Assembly (NCBI RefSeq): GCF_017876755.1
Contig: NZ_JAGIOO010000001.1
Coordinates: forward strand, 5,999,786 to 6,063,785
DNA: 64,000 nt
From: Crossiella equi
Lineage (GTDB): Bacteria; Actinomycetota; Actinomycetes; Mycobacteriales; Pseudonocardiaceae
Direction of reading: 5' to 3'
Each line of letters starts with the position of its first letter. Position 1 is the first letter of the stretch. This document shows, piece by piece, positions 25,746 through 34,338 of the stretch. The notes under the pieces were generated by a model, which saw nothing but the letters and a program-made list of their open reading frames with translations, was not told the DNA's origin and did no database searches. A program made the translations under genes and the position numbers.

Positions 25746-26684
25746 ATGGCAGCTCACGGGCGACCTTGGCTTCTGCAAGGTGATCAACCGGTGGCGGTGC
25801 GCGGTGTACCGGCGGGCACCGAGTACCACCGCGTGTACGCGGGGGAGGGGCGGCGCATCTTCAGGGGAATGCTCGCGATCGTGCTGCTCGTGGTGGGGTT
25901 CATCGGATTCGCCGTCCTGTTCCAGCGGCTCTCGGAGGTCGTTGACGCCGCCCTGTTCGGTCGTTCCGGACCATCGACGCCGCTGCGGCAGGCGGCCGGC
26001 GCACTGGGGCTGGCCGTGCTCATCCCGTATTGCATGCTGGTGCAACGCGTCGTCTACGGCGTGCGGGCGGCGTCGCTGCACTCCGTGGCGGGCCGTTTCC
26101 GGTTCGGGGTTCTCGGTCGAGCACTGCTGGTGTTCGGACCGCCGCTGCTGATCGTGGTCGCGGTTGTCGCGCTGGGCGGCGGCAACTCCGTCCCGTGGAC
26201 GAGCGTCGATCTGATCTCGTTCTTCGTCATCGGGATGCTGCTGACCCCTCTCGGCGCCGCGGGGGAGGAGTACGGATTCCGTGGACTGCTGTTCCGCGTG
26301 TTCGGTGGCTGGACCCGAGGAGCGCGGTCCGGCGCGGCCCTCGGCATCGTCACGACCACCGTGCTGTTCTCGCTCGCTCACGGAACGCTCGACCCGTTCC
26401 TGTTCACGTCCTATCTTGTGCTGTTCTCGTCCATGGCGATCGTGACGTGGCGCACCGGCGGACTCGAAGTCGCCGTCGTCCTGCACGGCGTCTACAACGT
26501 GACGGCTCTTGTGCTCGGCACGACCCTGCATTTCGACATCGGCGCGGAGCTCGCCAATCGAGGCGATGCGACCGGTTCGTGGCTGAACCTCGCACCCAGT
26601 GCCGTACTCGTCGTCATCACGGCGATCGTCTGGTGGATGACACGAAAGGACGGGCCCGCGCGCACACCTGAGATTGCCGCGTGA
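25746..26684 (+). CDS. CPBP-family intramembrane metalloprotease
   Basis: A 312-residue membrane protein with about seven helices. The ABI/CPBP active-site motifs are present: GEEYGFRGLLFRVF (EExxxR) and, after one helix, FSLAHGTLDPF (FxxxH and HxxxD type). Members cleave membrane-embedded or prenylated substrates, or protect bacteriocin producers. AGGAGG lies 8 nt before the ATG. The stop overlaps the next GTG start by 4 bp. Repressed, by inference, by the divergent TetR. Pairing with an unknown membrane protein suggests a small immunity or stress-response module. Confidence 0.85.
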   Translation: MAAHGRPWLLQGDQPVAVRGVPAGTEYHRVYAGEGRRIFRGMLAIVLLVVGFIGFAVLFQRLSEVVDAALFGRSGPSTPLRQAAGALGLAVLIPYCMLVQRVVYGVRAASLHSVAGRFRFGVLGRALLVFGPPLLIVVAVVALGGGNSVPWTSVDLISFFVIGMLLTPLGAAGEEYGFRGLLFRVFGGWTRGARSGAALGIVTTTVLFSLAHGTLDPFLFTSYLVLFSSMAIVTWRTGGLEVAVVLHGVYNVTALVLGTTLHFDIGAELANRGDATGSWLNLAPSAVLVVITAIVWWMTRKDGPARTPEIAA

Positions 26685-27400
26685 CCACCGGCCTCGCCGG
26701 GGAACGACGTGACCTCACGACAACCAGGATGGGAGAGACGGGAGACATGGGCTCGAGCTGGAACGAACGCCGCCTGACCAAGCGCGCGACGCCGGGCGAC
26801 GGGCGGCCGTTGGCACCCTTTCGCTGGTGGCAGATGACACGCCGTTCGTTGTTGTCGATCACGCTTCCGGTCCGGGGGCGACCGGTCATGCACACGGTGG
26901 ACGTCAAGCACGGCGGTGATGCCCTGTACGGTGTGGTCAAGGCCGGACTGTATCTCGACGGGTTCCTCCGGCTGGAGTCGAAACTGCCCGCGCGGTTCGC
27001 GGTCGAAGGCGGGCACATCGAGGTCAGCAGAAGCAAAGTGGGCCTGCGTCGCTGCCACTTCATCGCCGACAGCGGAGCCGTACGGCGTCTCGAACCCGAC
27101 CCGCGATCCGGCGAGGGACGGCGCATGCGGTTCGCCCGGAAACATCCCACCGCGAGCGGACTCATCGGAGCCGGTTCGATTCTCATGCTGCTTGTCGGTG
27201 TCGGTCTGAACCTGCTGCAGATCGCCGAACCCATCTCCCGGGTCCCGCTGATCGCCGATGCCTTCGGCGCGTTCGATTCGCCCTTGCGCCTGCCGCTGTG
27301 GCTCAACCTCGCGCTTGGCTTCGGTGCGGCGGTCGGTGCCGTCGAGCGTGCGATGCGCATGCGCTATCACTGGCTGCTAGACAGTGGCGCCGGCACCTGA
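26681..27400 (+). CDS. Hypothetical two-helix membrane protein
   Basis: A 239-residue protein I do not recognise. The first 150 residues are soluble and basic with a beta-rich section (RRSLLSITLPVRGRPVMHTV, then VKAGLYLDGFLRLESKLPA). Two hydrophobic helices follow (TASGLIGAGSILMLLVGVGL and LPLWLNLALGFGAAVGAVER). The GTG start overlaps the CPBP stop by 4 bp (GTGA), so the two are co-translated and probably act together. Codon bias is moderate, like its partner. ATG codons at 26729 and 26747 are alternative starts. Confidence 0.65.
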   Translation: MTTGLAGERRDLTTTRMGETGDMGSSWNERRLTKRATPGDGRPLAPFRWWQMTRRSLLSITLPVRGRPVMHTVDVKHGGDALYGVVKAGLYLDGFLRLESKLPARFAVEGGHIEVSRSKVGLRRCHFIADSGAVRRLEPDPRSGEGRRMRFARKHPTASGLIGAGSILMLLVGVGLNLLQIAEPISRVPLIADAFGAFDSPLRLPLWLNLALGFGAAVGAVERAMRMRYHWLLDSGAGT

Positions 27401-27660
27401 GGTCGCATTCGGTGATCAGGGGGTCTGCTTCGGTCGTAAGGCGTGCAAAGAGGCACGCAAGTATCCACAGCGGGATATGGGTGAAGTCGTCGGCGTCAAA
27501 CGTATTGCCGCCACTTGTTGCCTTGCGCGCCCAGCAGAGTGTGAACAGGCAGCGAAGATCGCTGGTGCTGGCCAGCTGGCTCTAGCTTTTGTGGCAGGTG
27601 GCGCGTCCGGGGTGGGTGGCGCTCGCGTCAGCGTCACCAATGCGCGTAAGGCGGCACGGG
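27401..27660. other. Non-coding or decayed stretch
   Basis: No gene is recognised. Composition is lower in GC and the longest frame has no start signal or family resemblance. It links the CPBP module to a decayed TetR gene and probably marks the right border of inserted DNA. Confidence 0.4.
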
Positions 27661-28183
27661 ACAAGGACTCCCGGCTTGTGCACTGGGTGTGGGACGCCCG
27701 GCACCCCGAGATGATCGACCAGGAGACCTGGGCCGGTCCGCCGGTCGCCGGTGACCCGTCCGCACACGTGTGGTTCGACGAGCAGCGGCTGTTCGCCCTG
27801 GAGCACCACTGCCGCCGGGTCGGGGAGCGGTTGCGGGACAGCGCCGGGGACGGCTCGCCGAGGCAGGTGCTCGCGGCCGTCGTCACCGAGCTGCTGTCCC
27901 TGGACGAGCCCCGGCGGCAGGAGAACGCGGTCGGGCGGGCGTTCGTGGTCCGGGCCGGTGCCGACCCGGAGTTCGCCCGGCACTACCGGGGACCAGCGGG
28001 CGGTCCTGCTGGAGCTGTTCGGGGCCCAGTTCGAGCGGGCCGGGCATCCCGGCCCCGCGCCGCCGCCGTGGTGCTCGCGCAGGCCGTGGACGGCCGCGGA
28101 CCGACTGCCTGCTGCTCGGTGGCGGGGCCGCGTCTGTGGCCACCGTGCTCGATGAGCTGTTGCCCAGTGAGGAGAACGCGTGA
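27661..28183 (+). pseudogene. Decayed TetR-family gene (C-terminal domain only)
   Basis: The DNA-binding domain is missing. The ligand domain can still be followed across three frames: HVWFDEQRLFALEHHCRRVG and ENAVGRAFVVRAGADPEFAR in one frame, DQRAVLLELFGAQFERAGHP in a second, AAVVLAQAVDG back in the first, and TDCLLLGGGAASVATVLDEL to the stop in a third. At least three frameshifts, near 27990, 28058 and 28105, are needed, so this is not a single sequencing error. Its stop overlaps the GTG of the next broken gene by 4 bp, showing the two once formed an operon. Confidence 0.8.
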
Positions 28184-28397
28184 GAGCCGTCGAGTTCAGT
28201 ACCACCAACACGATCGCCGCGCCCCGGAGGAGGTGTTCGCGCACCTGGCCGAGCCCAGCAACCACGTCGGGCTCTCGCCGCTGGTGGTTGAGGTGCGGGA
28301 CGTGCGCCGCGAGCCCGGGCTGCTGCGGTTCGCCGTGGGGCAGGCCAAGAAGGTGCAGCTCGCGCGGGGACGGGAGCTCGCGCGGCGGTTCCGGTGA
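28180..28397 (+). pseudogene. Truncated SRPBCC-family gene
   Basis: Starts VRAVEFSTTNTIAAP, then after a frameshift near 28219 continues PEEVFAHLAEPSNHVGLSPL and VVEVRDVRREPG, the N-terminal beta-strand/helix part of a START/SRPBCC (polyketide cyclase-like) ligand-binding domain. Only about 70 of the usual 140 residues remain before the reading frame runs into unrelated sequence and a terminator. The GTG start overlaps the stop of the decayed TetR gene. Confidence 0.7.
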
Positions 28398-28401
28398 AAC
28401 G

Positions 28402-28437
28402 GTTGAGGTCCGGCACCCCCCGACGCCGGACCTCAAC
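28402..28437. terminator. Hairpin between pseudogene and NlpC-like gene
   Basis: Perfect 13-bp arms GTTGAGGTCCGGC (28402-28414) and its complement (28425-28437) around a 10-nt loop. It lies between convergent transcription units and can serve both. Confidence 0.8.
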
Positions 28438-28467
28438 ACCCCCAGTACCTCGTCTCCCGTGCCGTGC

Positions 28468-28941
28468 TCAGTCCTCCACGACGCTCAAGTACCGCCGCGG
28501 CACGTACAGCCCGGGCGAGGTCTCGTACGGGAAGGTGACCAACCGCAACGCGGTTCGCGTGCCGCCCGCCTGTTCGTAGCCCCAGTACTTCTCTCCCGCC
28601 CCGTCCGCCCACCCGGCGAAGAGCACCACGTGCCGTGTCTGGTTGGTGCCCTCCGCCCGGATCAGGACGTCACCGGCCGCCAGCTCCCCCGAGCTGATCT
28701 CGACGCTCACCCCCGCGAGCCCCCTGGTGTCGAGCCCCCCGTGCCGGTGGGGCGGTTTGCCCGGCAGTCCCCAGGCCATGGAGACGTAGCCGGAGCAGTC
28801 CGCCCGGTAGATGCCGTGCTCGTTCGCGTGGAACTTGTGCTGGCTGTACGCGACGGGGCTGCGCAACCAGGTCCCCGCCCGTTCCAAGATCTCGGATCGG
28901 CTGATCGGCCGTCCCGGCTCGGAGGTAGGTGAAGTGGTCAC
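28468..28941 (-). CDS. NlpC/P60-like cysteine peptidase fold protein, no signal peptide
   Basis: A 157-residue protein with the papain-like NlpC/P60 layout: Cys49 in RADCSGYVSMAWGLP at the start of the catalytic helix, a His near residue 104 in TRHVVLFAGW and a polar residue in the next strand (YWGYEQAGG). It would cut gamma-D-Glu peptide bonds or amides. Unlike cell-wall hydrolases of this family it has no signal peptide or membrane anchor, so it may act in the cytoplasm or leave by another route. GTG start after a GAGGGAG element. It stands between pseudogenes and the SARP regulator. Confidence 0.75.
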   Translation of the reverse strand: MTTSPTSEPGRPISRSEILERAGTWLRSPVAYSQHKFHANEHGIYRADCSGYVSMAWGLPGKPPHRHGGLDTRGLAGVSVEISSGELAAGDVLIRAEGTNQTRHVVLFAGWADGAGEKYWGYEQAGGTRTALRLVTFPYETSPGLYVPRRYLSVVED

Positions 28942-29010
28942 CGCCCCGCTCCCTCGTCTTGCGTTCTCCCCGACGAGGACAAGCTTGGGGCAGTGGTCTG
29001 CAAGTCCGCT

Positions 29011-32000
29011 CTAAGTTCGCTGCAAGACCTGGGTCAGGAAGCTCTCAGGCGTCTGACCTGCGAGCTCCCTGGTCTCGCGGCTGTTCAGCGAGGCGAACAG
29101 GTCCAGTGCCTCCTGCCAGCGCGCCGCGTCGGAGGTGGCCGCTGCCAGGTCGCGGAGCGTGCGCGCCCGCCAGATCGGCAGGCCCAGCTCGGTCCAGAGC
29201 GCCAGCGCGTCGGTGAGCAGGTCCCGCGCCTGGTCCAGGTGGCCCTGGCTCAGCGCGAACTCGCCCCGGGTGCGGGTGACCAGGGCCAGGCCGAAGCGGT
29301 CGTGCTGGCGGGTGCAGACCACGGTGCACGAGTCCAGCAGCTCGGCCACCCCGGCCGTGGTGCCGTTGCGGAACAGGGCCTTGGCCGTGGACTGGTCCGC
29401 GTAGGTGGCGCCCAGCTCGTCGTGGGCCGCCCGCAGGATGCGCCCGGCCTCCTGGCTGCGGGCCACCGCCTGGGCGTGCTCGCCCGCCGCGCGGTGGCAC
29501 AGGCTCAGGCCCCGCAGCGCCAGGCCCTCACCGCGCTGGTCGCCCAGCTCCCGGTACAGCCGCAGACAGCGCTCGAAGGCCTCGACGGCCGCGGGCAGGT
29601 CGCCGTGGTCGCGGTGGATCGCGCCCACGCCGTAGCTGGCCGCGGTGACCACCACCGCGTCACCCAGCTCCACCGCGCGGTCCAGCAGCTCGCGGGCCTG
29701 CTCGAACTCGGCCAGGTCGCGCCGGACCGTGCCCATGCCGACCAGGGCCACCGCCAGCGTCGCGGTGTCGCCGATCTCCTCGGCGTAGGTCGCGGCCTGC
29801 TGGAAGTGCTCCATCGCCTGCGCGAAGTCGTCCTGCTCGTAGCGCAGCTGGCCCAGACCGGCGAGCAGCACCGCCTCGGCGCGGCGGTTGCCCCCGGCCC
29901 GGGCGGCGCGCAGCGCGACCTCATTGGTGCGCTGCCAGCCGCCGAACTCGTTGCGCGCGGCGAACGGGGAGGACAGCAGCGAGGTGATCAACGTGGTGGT
30001 CAGCTCGTCCACGCCGAGCTCGTGCGCGCGTTCCACCGCCCGCACCACGGCCGCGGTCTCGGCGTGCAGCCAGCCGACCGGGTCGTCCTCGACGTCCTCG
30101 GCCAGCCTCGGGTCGACCTCGACGTCCAGCTCCAGCTGCGGGCGCAAACCGAGGGTGACGCGCGGCAGCACCTCCGAGCCGATCTCGACCAGCGCCATCC
30201 AGGTGGCCAGCGTGCGGGAGACCGCCGCGGTCACCGCGGCCGGGTCCTCGGCCGCGGCCTGTTCGGCGCCGAAGAGCTGCACCAGGTCGTGGAAGCGGTA
30301 GCGCACGCGGCCGATCCCGTCGACGCCCATCACGTCCACCAGGCGCAGGTCGACCAGGCGCTCGACCACGTCCTCCGCGTCGTCGACGGCGATCTCCAGC
30401 AGCGGCGCGGCCACCCAGGAGCCGAAGTCGGGCAGGTCCAGCAGCGAGAGCAGGTGGAAGGCTCGGCGGTGCAGCGCGTCCAGCTCGGCGTAGTTGAGCT
30501 GGAGGCTGGACCGGATCGCCAGGTCGCCGACGGCCAGCTCATCCAGCCTGCGGCGTTCGTCGGACAGGCGCTTGGCCAGGGTTCGCAGCGGCCAGTGCGG
30601 GCGGGCCAGCAGCTTCGCCCCGGCCGCGCGCAGCGCCAGCGGTACGCCGCCGCACAGCTGCGCGATCCGTTGCGCCGCTTCAGGTTCGCCCGCCACCCGG
30701 GACGCGCCGACGATGCGGCTGAGCATCTCCACGGACACGTCGGTGGCCAGGAAGTCCAGCTCCAGCGGCGAGGCGCCCTCGATGCCGGTGAGGCGGCTGC
30801 GGCTGGTGATGATCACGAAGCAGTTCGGGTTGCCCGGCAGCAGCCCGCGCACCTGCTGCTCGTTGCGCGCGTTGTCCAACAGGATCACCAGGCGCCGGTC
30901 GGCCACCGTGCGGCGGTACAGCTCCAGGCGCTCGTCCGGGGCGTCCGGCTGCTCGCTGCCCGGGACGCCGAGCAGGGCGAGGAAGCGCCCGTGCACCTCG
31001 TGGGTGTCCAGGTCGCGCCCGGCACCGCGCAGGTCGGCGAAGAGCTGGCCGTCCGGGTAGGCCCTGCGCAGCAGGTGGGCGGCGTGCACGGCCAGCGCGG
31101 ACTTGCCGGCGCCGCCGAAGCCGGAGATCACCACGGTCGGTGTGGCGGTGCCCGTGACCTCACTGTCGGCCAGGCCCAGCACCTGTTTGAGCGAGTCCTC
31201 GCGGCCGGTGAAGTCGGAGATGTCCGGGGGCAGGTGGTGCGGTACCACTGGGCTCGGCTCGGTGGGCCGGGGCGGGGCGGACACCACCTTCACCGGGGTG
31301 GGCGGCGGTTCGAGCGTGCCGTTGAGGATCTGGGTGTGCAGCTGGCTCAGCTTCTCGCCCGGTTCGATGCCCAGCTCGTCCAGCAGGTGCTCGCGGGCCT
31401 CGCGGTAGACCGCGAGCGCGTCGGCCTGGCGGCCCGCCCGGTGCAGCGCGCGCATGAGCAGCTCGCGGGTGTCCTCGCGGGACGGGTGCGCGGCGGCCAG
31501 CGCGGACAGCCGGGCGGTGGCGTCGTCCAGGCGGCCGGTGGCCAGCTCGCACCGGGCCAGGCCCTCCTCGGCGCTGAGCCGCGACTCCGCCAGGGTGAGC
31601 GCGCGGCTGGCCGCGAACGGTGCGTCCACGCCGTGCAGCGCCGGACCGCGCCACAGGCCCAGCGCCCGCTGGTAGGCGGTGATCGCGGCCGAGGGTTCGT
31701 CGGCGCGCTCGGCTGTGCGTGCGGTGGCCAAGTGCTGGCCGAACAGCTCGATGTCGCTGTCCTCGGGACTGATGTCGAGCAGGTAGCCGGGCGCGCGGGT
31801 GACCAGCGCGGTGCCCAGGGCGCGGCGCAGCGAGGAGACGTAGGTGTGCACGAGCGCGCCCGCGGTCTGCGGCGGTGACTCGTGCCAGATGAGGTCGATG
31901 AGGCGTTCGACGGGGACGACCTGGCGGGGCTGCAGGAGCAGGGCGGCCAGCAGCGTCCTCGGCTTCGGGCCGCCGAGACCCACCTGCTGCCCGTCGACCC

Positions 32001-32034
32001 ACACTTCGATGGGTCCCAGTGCAAGTGCTCGCAC
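29011..32034 (-). CDS. AfsR/SARP-family regulator with NB-ARC and TPR domains
   Basis: About 1007 residues. An OmpR-like winged helix (1-95: PKPRTLLAALLLQPRQVVPV, LVHTYVSSLRRALG) and a BTAD domain (about 100-245) form the SARP part. An NB-ARC ATPase follows with Walker A ISGFGGAGKSALAVH and Walker B RLVILLDNA, plus the GGVPLALRAAG motif, and the C-terminal third is tetratricopeptide-like. AfsR-type proteins integrate signals to switch on secondary metabolism. GTG start at 32034 preceded by GGGGGTGG. It is divergent from a LuxR gene; direct repeats of the SARP type lie between them. Confidence 0.92.
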   Translation of the reverse strand: MRALALGPIEVWVDGQQVGLGGPKPRTLLAALLLQPRQVVPVERLIDLIWHESPPQTAGALVHTYVSSLRRALGTALVTRAPGYLLDISPEDSDIELFGQHLATARTAERADEPSAAITAYQRALGLWRGPALHGVDAPFAASRALTLAESRLSAEEGLARCELATGRLDDATARLSALAAAHPSREDTRELLMRALHRAGRQADALAVYREAREHLLDELGIEPGEKLSQLHTQILNGTLEPPPTPVKVVSAPPRPTEPSPVVPHHLPPDISDFTGREDSLKQVLGLADSEVTGTATPTVVISGFGGAGKSALAVHAAHLLRRAYPDGQLFADLRGAGRDLDTHEVHGRFLALLGVPGSEQPDAPDERLELYRRTVADRRLVILLDNARNEQQVRGLLPGNPNCFVIITSRSRLTGIEGASPLELDFLATDVSVEMLSRIVGASRVAGEPEAAQRIAQLCGGVPLALRAAGAKLLARPHWPLRTLAKRLSDERRRLDELAVGDLAIRSSLQLNYAELDALHRRAFHLLSLLDLPDFGSWVAAPLLEIAVDDAEDVVERLVDLRLVDVMGVDGIGRVRYRFHDLVQLFGAEQAAAEDPAAVTAAVSRTLATWMALVEIGSEVLPRVTLGLRPQLELDVEVDPRLAEDVEDDPVGWLHAETAAVVRAVERAHELGVDELTTTLITSLLSSPFAARNEFGGWQRTNEVALRAARAGGNRRAEAVLLAGLGQLRYEQDDFAQAMEHFQQAATYAEEIGDTATLAVALVGMGTVRRDLAEFEQARELLDRAVELGDAVVVTAASYGVGAIHRDHGDLPAAVEAFERCLRLYRELGDQRGEGLALRGLSLCHRAAGEHAQAVARSQEAGRILRAAHDELGATYADQSTAKALFRNGTTAGVAELLDSCTVVCTRQHDRFGLALVTRTRGEFALSQGHLDQARDLLTDALALWTELGLPIWRARTLRDLAAATSDAARWQEALDLFASLNSRETRELAGQTPESFLTQVLQRT

Positions 32035-32140
32035 CTGCCACCCCCGCTGTCTTAACTCGTCCGAGTGATCGTAGTTCGCGCGAGCGTTTTTGTGATGTGG
32101 GAAATCGGGCCTGTGACCCGGGTGGGGCACCAGCCCGGAG

Positions 32141-32162
32141 TGTTCGACCGCTGTTCGACCGC
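32141..32162 (+). promoter_or_regulatory. 11-bp direct repeats, possible SARP site
   Basis: TGTTCGACCGC occurs twice in tandem (32141-32151, 32152-32162). A heptamer plus 4-bp spacer with 11-bp period is the binding geometry known for SARP regulators. It lies in the divergent promoter region of the SARP gene itself and the LuxR gene. Confidence 0.5.
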
Positions 32163-32192
32163 GGCCCTGGTCGGGACCGTTCGGAAGACCTG

Positions 32193-32210
32193 TTTTCACC
32201 ACGGTGAAAA
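32193..32210. promoter_or_regulatory. 18-bp palindrome
   Basis: TTTTCACCACGGTGAAAA is a perfect inverted repeat except for the central AC dinucleotide. It lies 26 bp upstream of the -35 box proposed for the LuxR-type gene. Size and symmetry fit a dimeric repressor or activator site. Confidence 0.6.
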
Positions 32211-32236
32211 AGGGCTCGGGAATGTTTCTCGATTGG

Positions 32237-32264
32237 TTGGATTGTGTTCGGGCTGTGCTAGCTT
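32237..32264 (+). promoter_or_regulatory. Promoter of the LuxR-type gene
   Basis: TTGGAT (32237-32242) and TAGCTT (32259-32264) with a 16-bp spacer, 41 bp before the start codon. This is close to the housekeeping sigma consensus and sits in the only AT-rich part of the region. Confidence 0.5.
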
Positions 32265-32305
32265 GGCCGTGTTCGGACAGGTACGCGATTTGGGGAGGGG
32301 AGTCG

Positions 32306-32941
32306 ATGCTGGTTGTCGTCGCGCACCCGAACGAAATCGTGAAAAAGGGCTTGGAGAAGGCGCTTTCGGAGAACCCGAGCGTGCACCGGGTGTGGGGCGC
32401 GGACGGCCTGGACCTCGCGTTGTCGATCTCCGCCGGGCGCTCGGACACCCCGGCGGTGCTGCTCGTGGCCCGATCGCTGGCGGGGGACGGGTCGCGGCTG
32501 CGGGCCGCCGGGTACGCGGGCAAGGTGCTGCTCCTGCTCGACGAGGCCGAGGAGAGCGCGCTCGGTGCGTTGAACTGGGCGGACGGCTTCCTGGACGAGC
32601 ACACGCTGACCGAGGACGCCCTGACCGAAGCCCTGGAGCGGATCGCCCGCGACGAGGTGCCGATGCCACCCGCGACGGCCCGGTCACCGCTGGCCCACGC
32701 CGCACCCCGCCCCGTGTGGCCCCGGGCGCGCCAGCTGCTGACCCGGCGCGAGCAGGAGACCCTGCAGTTGGTGGTGGACGGGCTGAGCAACAAGGAGATC
32801 GCCCGGCACCTCAGCATTGGGGTCAACGGGGTGAAACGCCACGTGAGCAACGTGCTGGCGAAGCTCAATTGTGCCAATCGGACCAAAGCCGCCGCCTACG
32901 CGATTCACAGCGGACTGGTGGCGAACCGCCGGGATTCCTGA
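32306..32941 (+). CDS. LuxR-type regulator with degenerate receiver
   Basis: A 211-residue NarL-like protein. The C-terminal LuxR helix-turn-helix is clear (LTRREQETLQLVVDGLSNKE, then GVNGVKRHVSNVLAKL). The N-terminal 115 residues follow the receiver fold, starting LVVVAHPNEIVKKGLEKAL, but the strand that should end in the phosphoacceptor Asp reads PAVLLVARSLAG and the acidic pair after strand 1 is AHP. It is therefore unlikely to be phosphorylated and may respond to a ligand or partner instead. GGGGAGGGG precedes the ATG. The divergent SARP gene makes this a two-regulator locus. Confidence 0.85.
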   Translation: MLVVVAHPNEIVKKGLEKALSENPSVHRVWGADGLDLALSISAGRSDTPAVLLVARSLAGDGSRLRAAGYAGKVLLLLDEAEESALGALNWADGFLDEHTLTEDALTEALERIARDEVPMPPATARSPLAHAAPRPVWPRARQLLTRREQETLQLVVDGLSNKEIARHLSIGVNGVKRHVSNVLAKLNCANRTKAAAYAIHSGLVANRRDS

Positions 32942-33198
32942 ATCACGCCGATCGGGTGTGGGGATAGCGCTCAGGGCTGATGCGCCCCGACGAGATCCCG
33001 GCCAGTTTGACATGAAGTGGTGCTGACTCCGGGGTGACGGTGTTCGCGGGGTTCGGCTACTGATCGAGCGCGGTGTGGCGTGGTCGGGTGTGGCTGGCAC
33101 GGGGTCCTCCTGGGGCCGGGGTGTGCCTCCAGTCAAGACCACGGAACCGGCCTCGGGGGCCAGGAAGGTAGGTCAGCTGTGCCTGGTTTCGAGTCGCG

Positions 33199-34338
33199 TC
33201 AGCCAACCGCGGTCAGCAGGGGGATCAGCTGTTCGGCCTCGGTCAGGGAGCCGTGCTGGCCCAGGAGTCCTGCCATCAGGGCTTCTTGCTGGGTGCGGAC
33301 GACTGTGGTGGTGCCGCGCATGGCCGCGACCACGTCGCCGATGCGGGCGCGGGCGTGCGGGGCCACCGACGGGCCGAACCAGCCTGCCGCGATGGCCTCG
33401 TCCCTCGGCAGGACCCAGGCCCGGTCGCCCAGGAGCTCGCGCCAGGTCTGGAGGACCTCCGGGGAGTCGGTGTAGAGGTGGCGCACGCGCGGTTCGCCGC
33501 CCAGCATGCGCACGCCTGCCTGGAGGGCCGGGGTGCGGTCGTAGTCGATGCGGTCTTCTTCCGGGACGTGCACCATGCCGTGGTCCGCGGTGACCGCGAG
33601 CAGGCCTCCGCCCGGGAGGCGGTCGGCGATCGTGGCGGCCAGGCGGTCGACCTGGCGCAGCTGGAAGCGCCACGCGGTGGAGCCCGGGCCGTAGACATGG
33701 CCCAGCAGGTCCAGTTCCGCGTGGTAGGCGTAGCAGAGCACGCGGTCGGCGGCGTGCAGCGCCGCGACCGCCTTGCTCGCGATGTCGCCCAAGGCGAAGA
33801 CGCCGTCGTAGGTGGCGCCGCGGTAGGCCGCTCTGGTCAGGCCGCTGCGGCCCTGGAGGTGGGAGCTGAGCACGCGGACGTGCACGCCGTGGTCGGCCGC
33901 CCGCTGGAACGTCGTGGGGACCGGTTGGAACTCCTCCGGGACGTAGCGGTCGCGGAAGTCCACGTTGCCGTGGTCGGCGTGCCGGTTCCAGCCCAGCGCG
34001 TTGATCAGCTCGTCCTGGTCGGCGGCGAAGGAGTAGCCCACGATGCCGTGCTGGCCAGACGGGACGCCGGTGCCGATGGAGGTGAGGCTGGTGGCCGTGG
34101 TCGCCGGGAAGCCCGCGGTGATCTCGTTGCCCGCCAAGGAGTTCAGGAACGGGGCGTCCTCCGGGTGGGCGCGCAGCAGCTGCCAGCCCAGGCCGTCCAC
34201 CAGGAGCAGGCACACCTTGCGCGCCTCGGGCAGGGCCAGCACGGGCGGTGGTCCCGGCACGCCCAGTCCGGCGAGCAGGGAGGGGACCACGTCGGAGAGC
34301 GCGCCCGCGCCGTACCGGGGGAGGAACCAGGGGGTCAT
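33199..34338 (-). CDS. Alkaline phosphatase superfamily / nucleotide pyrophosphatase-like protein
   Basis: A 379-residue protein of the type I phosphodiesterase/nucleotide pyrophosphatase family. Strand 1 CLLLVDGLGWQLL carries a metal Asp; FPATTATSLTSIGTGVPSGQ supplies the nucleophile Thr; YAYHAELDLLGHVYGP and LLAVTADHGMVHVP supply metal-binding Asp and His residues. Such enzymes hydrolyse phosphodiester or pyrophosphate bonds. No signal peptide is evident. I take ATG 34338 (AGGA at 5 nt) over ATG 34344. It lies downstream of the DtxR gene with 205 bp between. Confidence 0.85.
   Translation of the reverse strand: MTPWFLPRYGAGALSDVVPSLLAGLGVPGPPPVLALPEARKVCLLLVDGLGWQLLRAHPEDAPFLNSLAGNEITAGFPATTATSLTSIGTGVPSGQHGIVGYSFAADQDELINALGWNRHADHGNVDFRDRYVPEEFQPVPTTFQRAADHGVHVRVLSSHLQGRSGLTRAAYRGATYDGVFALGDIASKAVAALHAADRVLCYAYHAELDLLGHVYGPGSTAWRFQLRQVDRLAATIADRLPGGGLLAVTADHGMVHVPEEDRIDYDRTPALQAGVRMLGGEPRVRHLYTDSPEVLQTWRELLGDRAWVLPRDEAIAAGWFGPSVAPHARARIGDVVAAMRGTTTVVRTQQEALMAGLLGQHGSLTEAEQLIPLLTAVG

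Noticed and set aside
32035-32886. Longer N-terminus for the SARP regulator
   Set aside because: The frame is open up to 32886 but overlaps the LuxR gene and promoter elements; GTG 32034 gives the normal SARP start with a ribosome-binding site.
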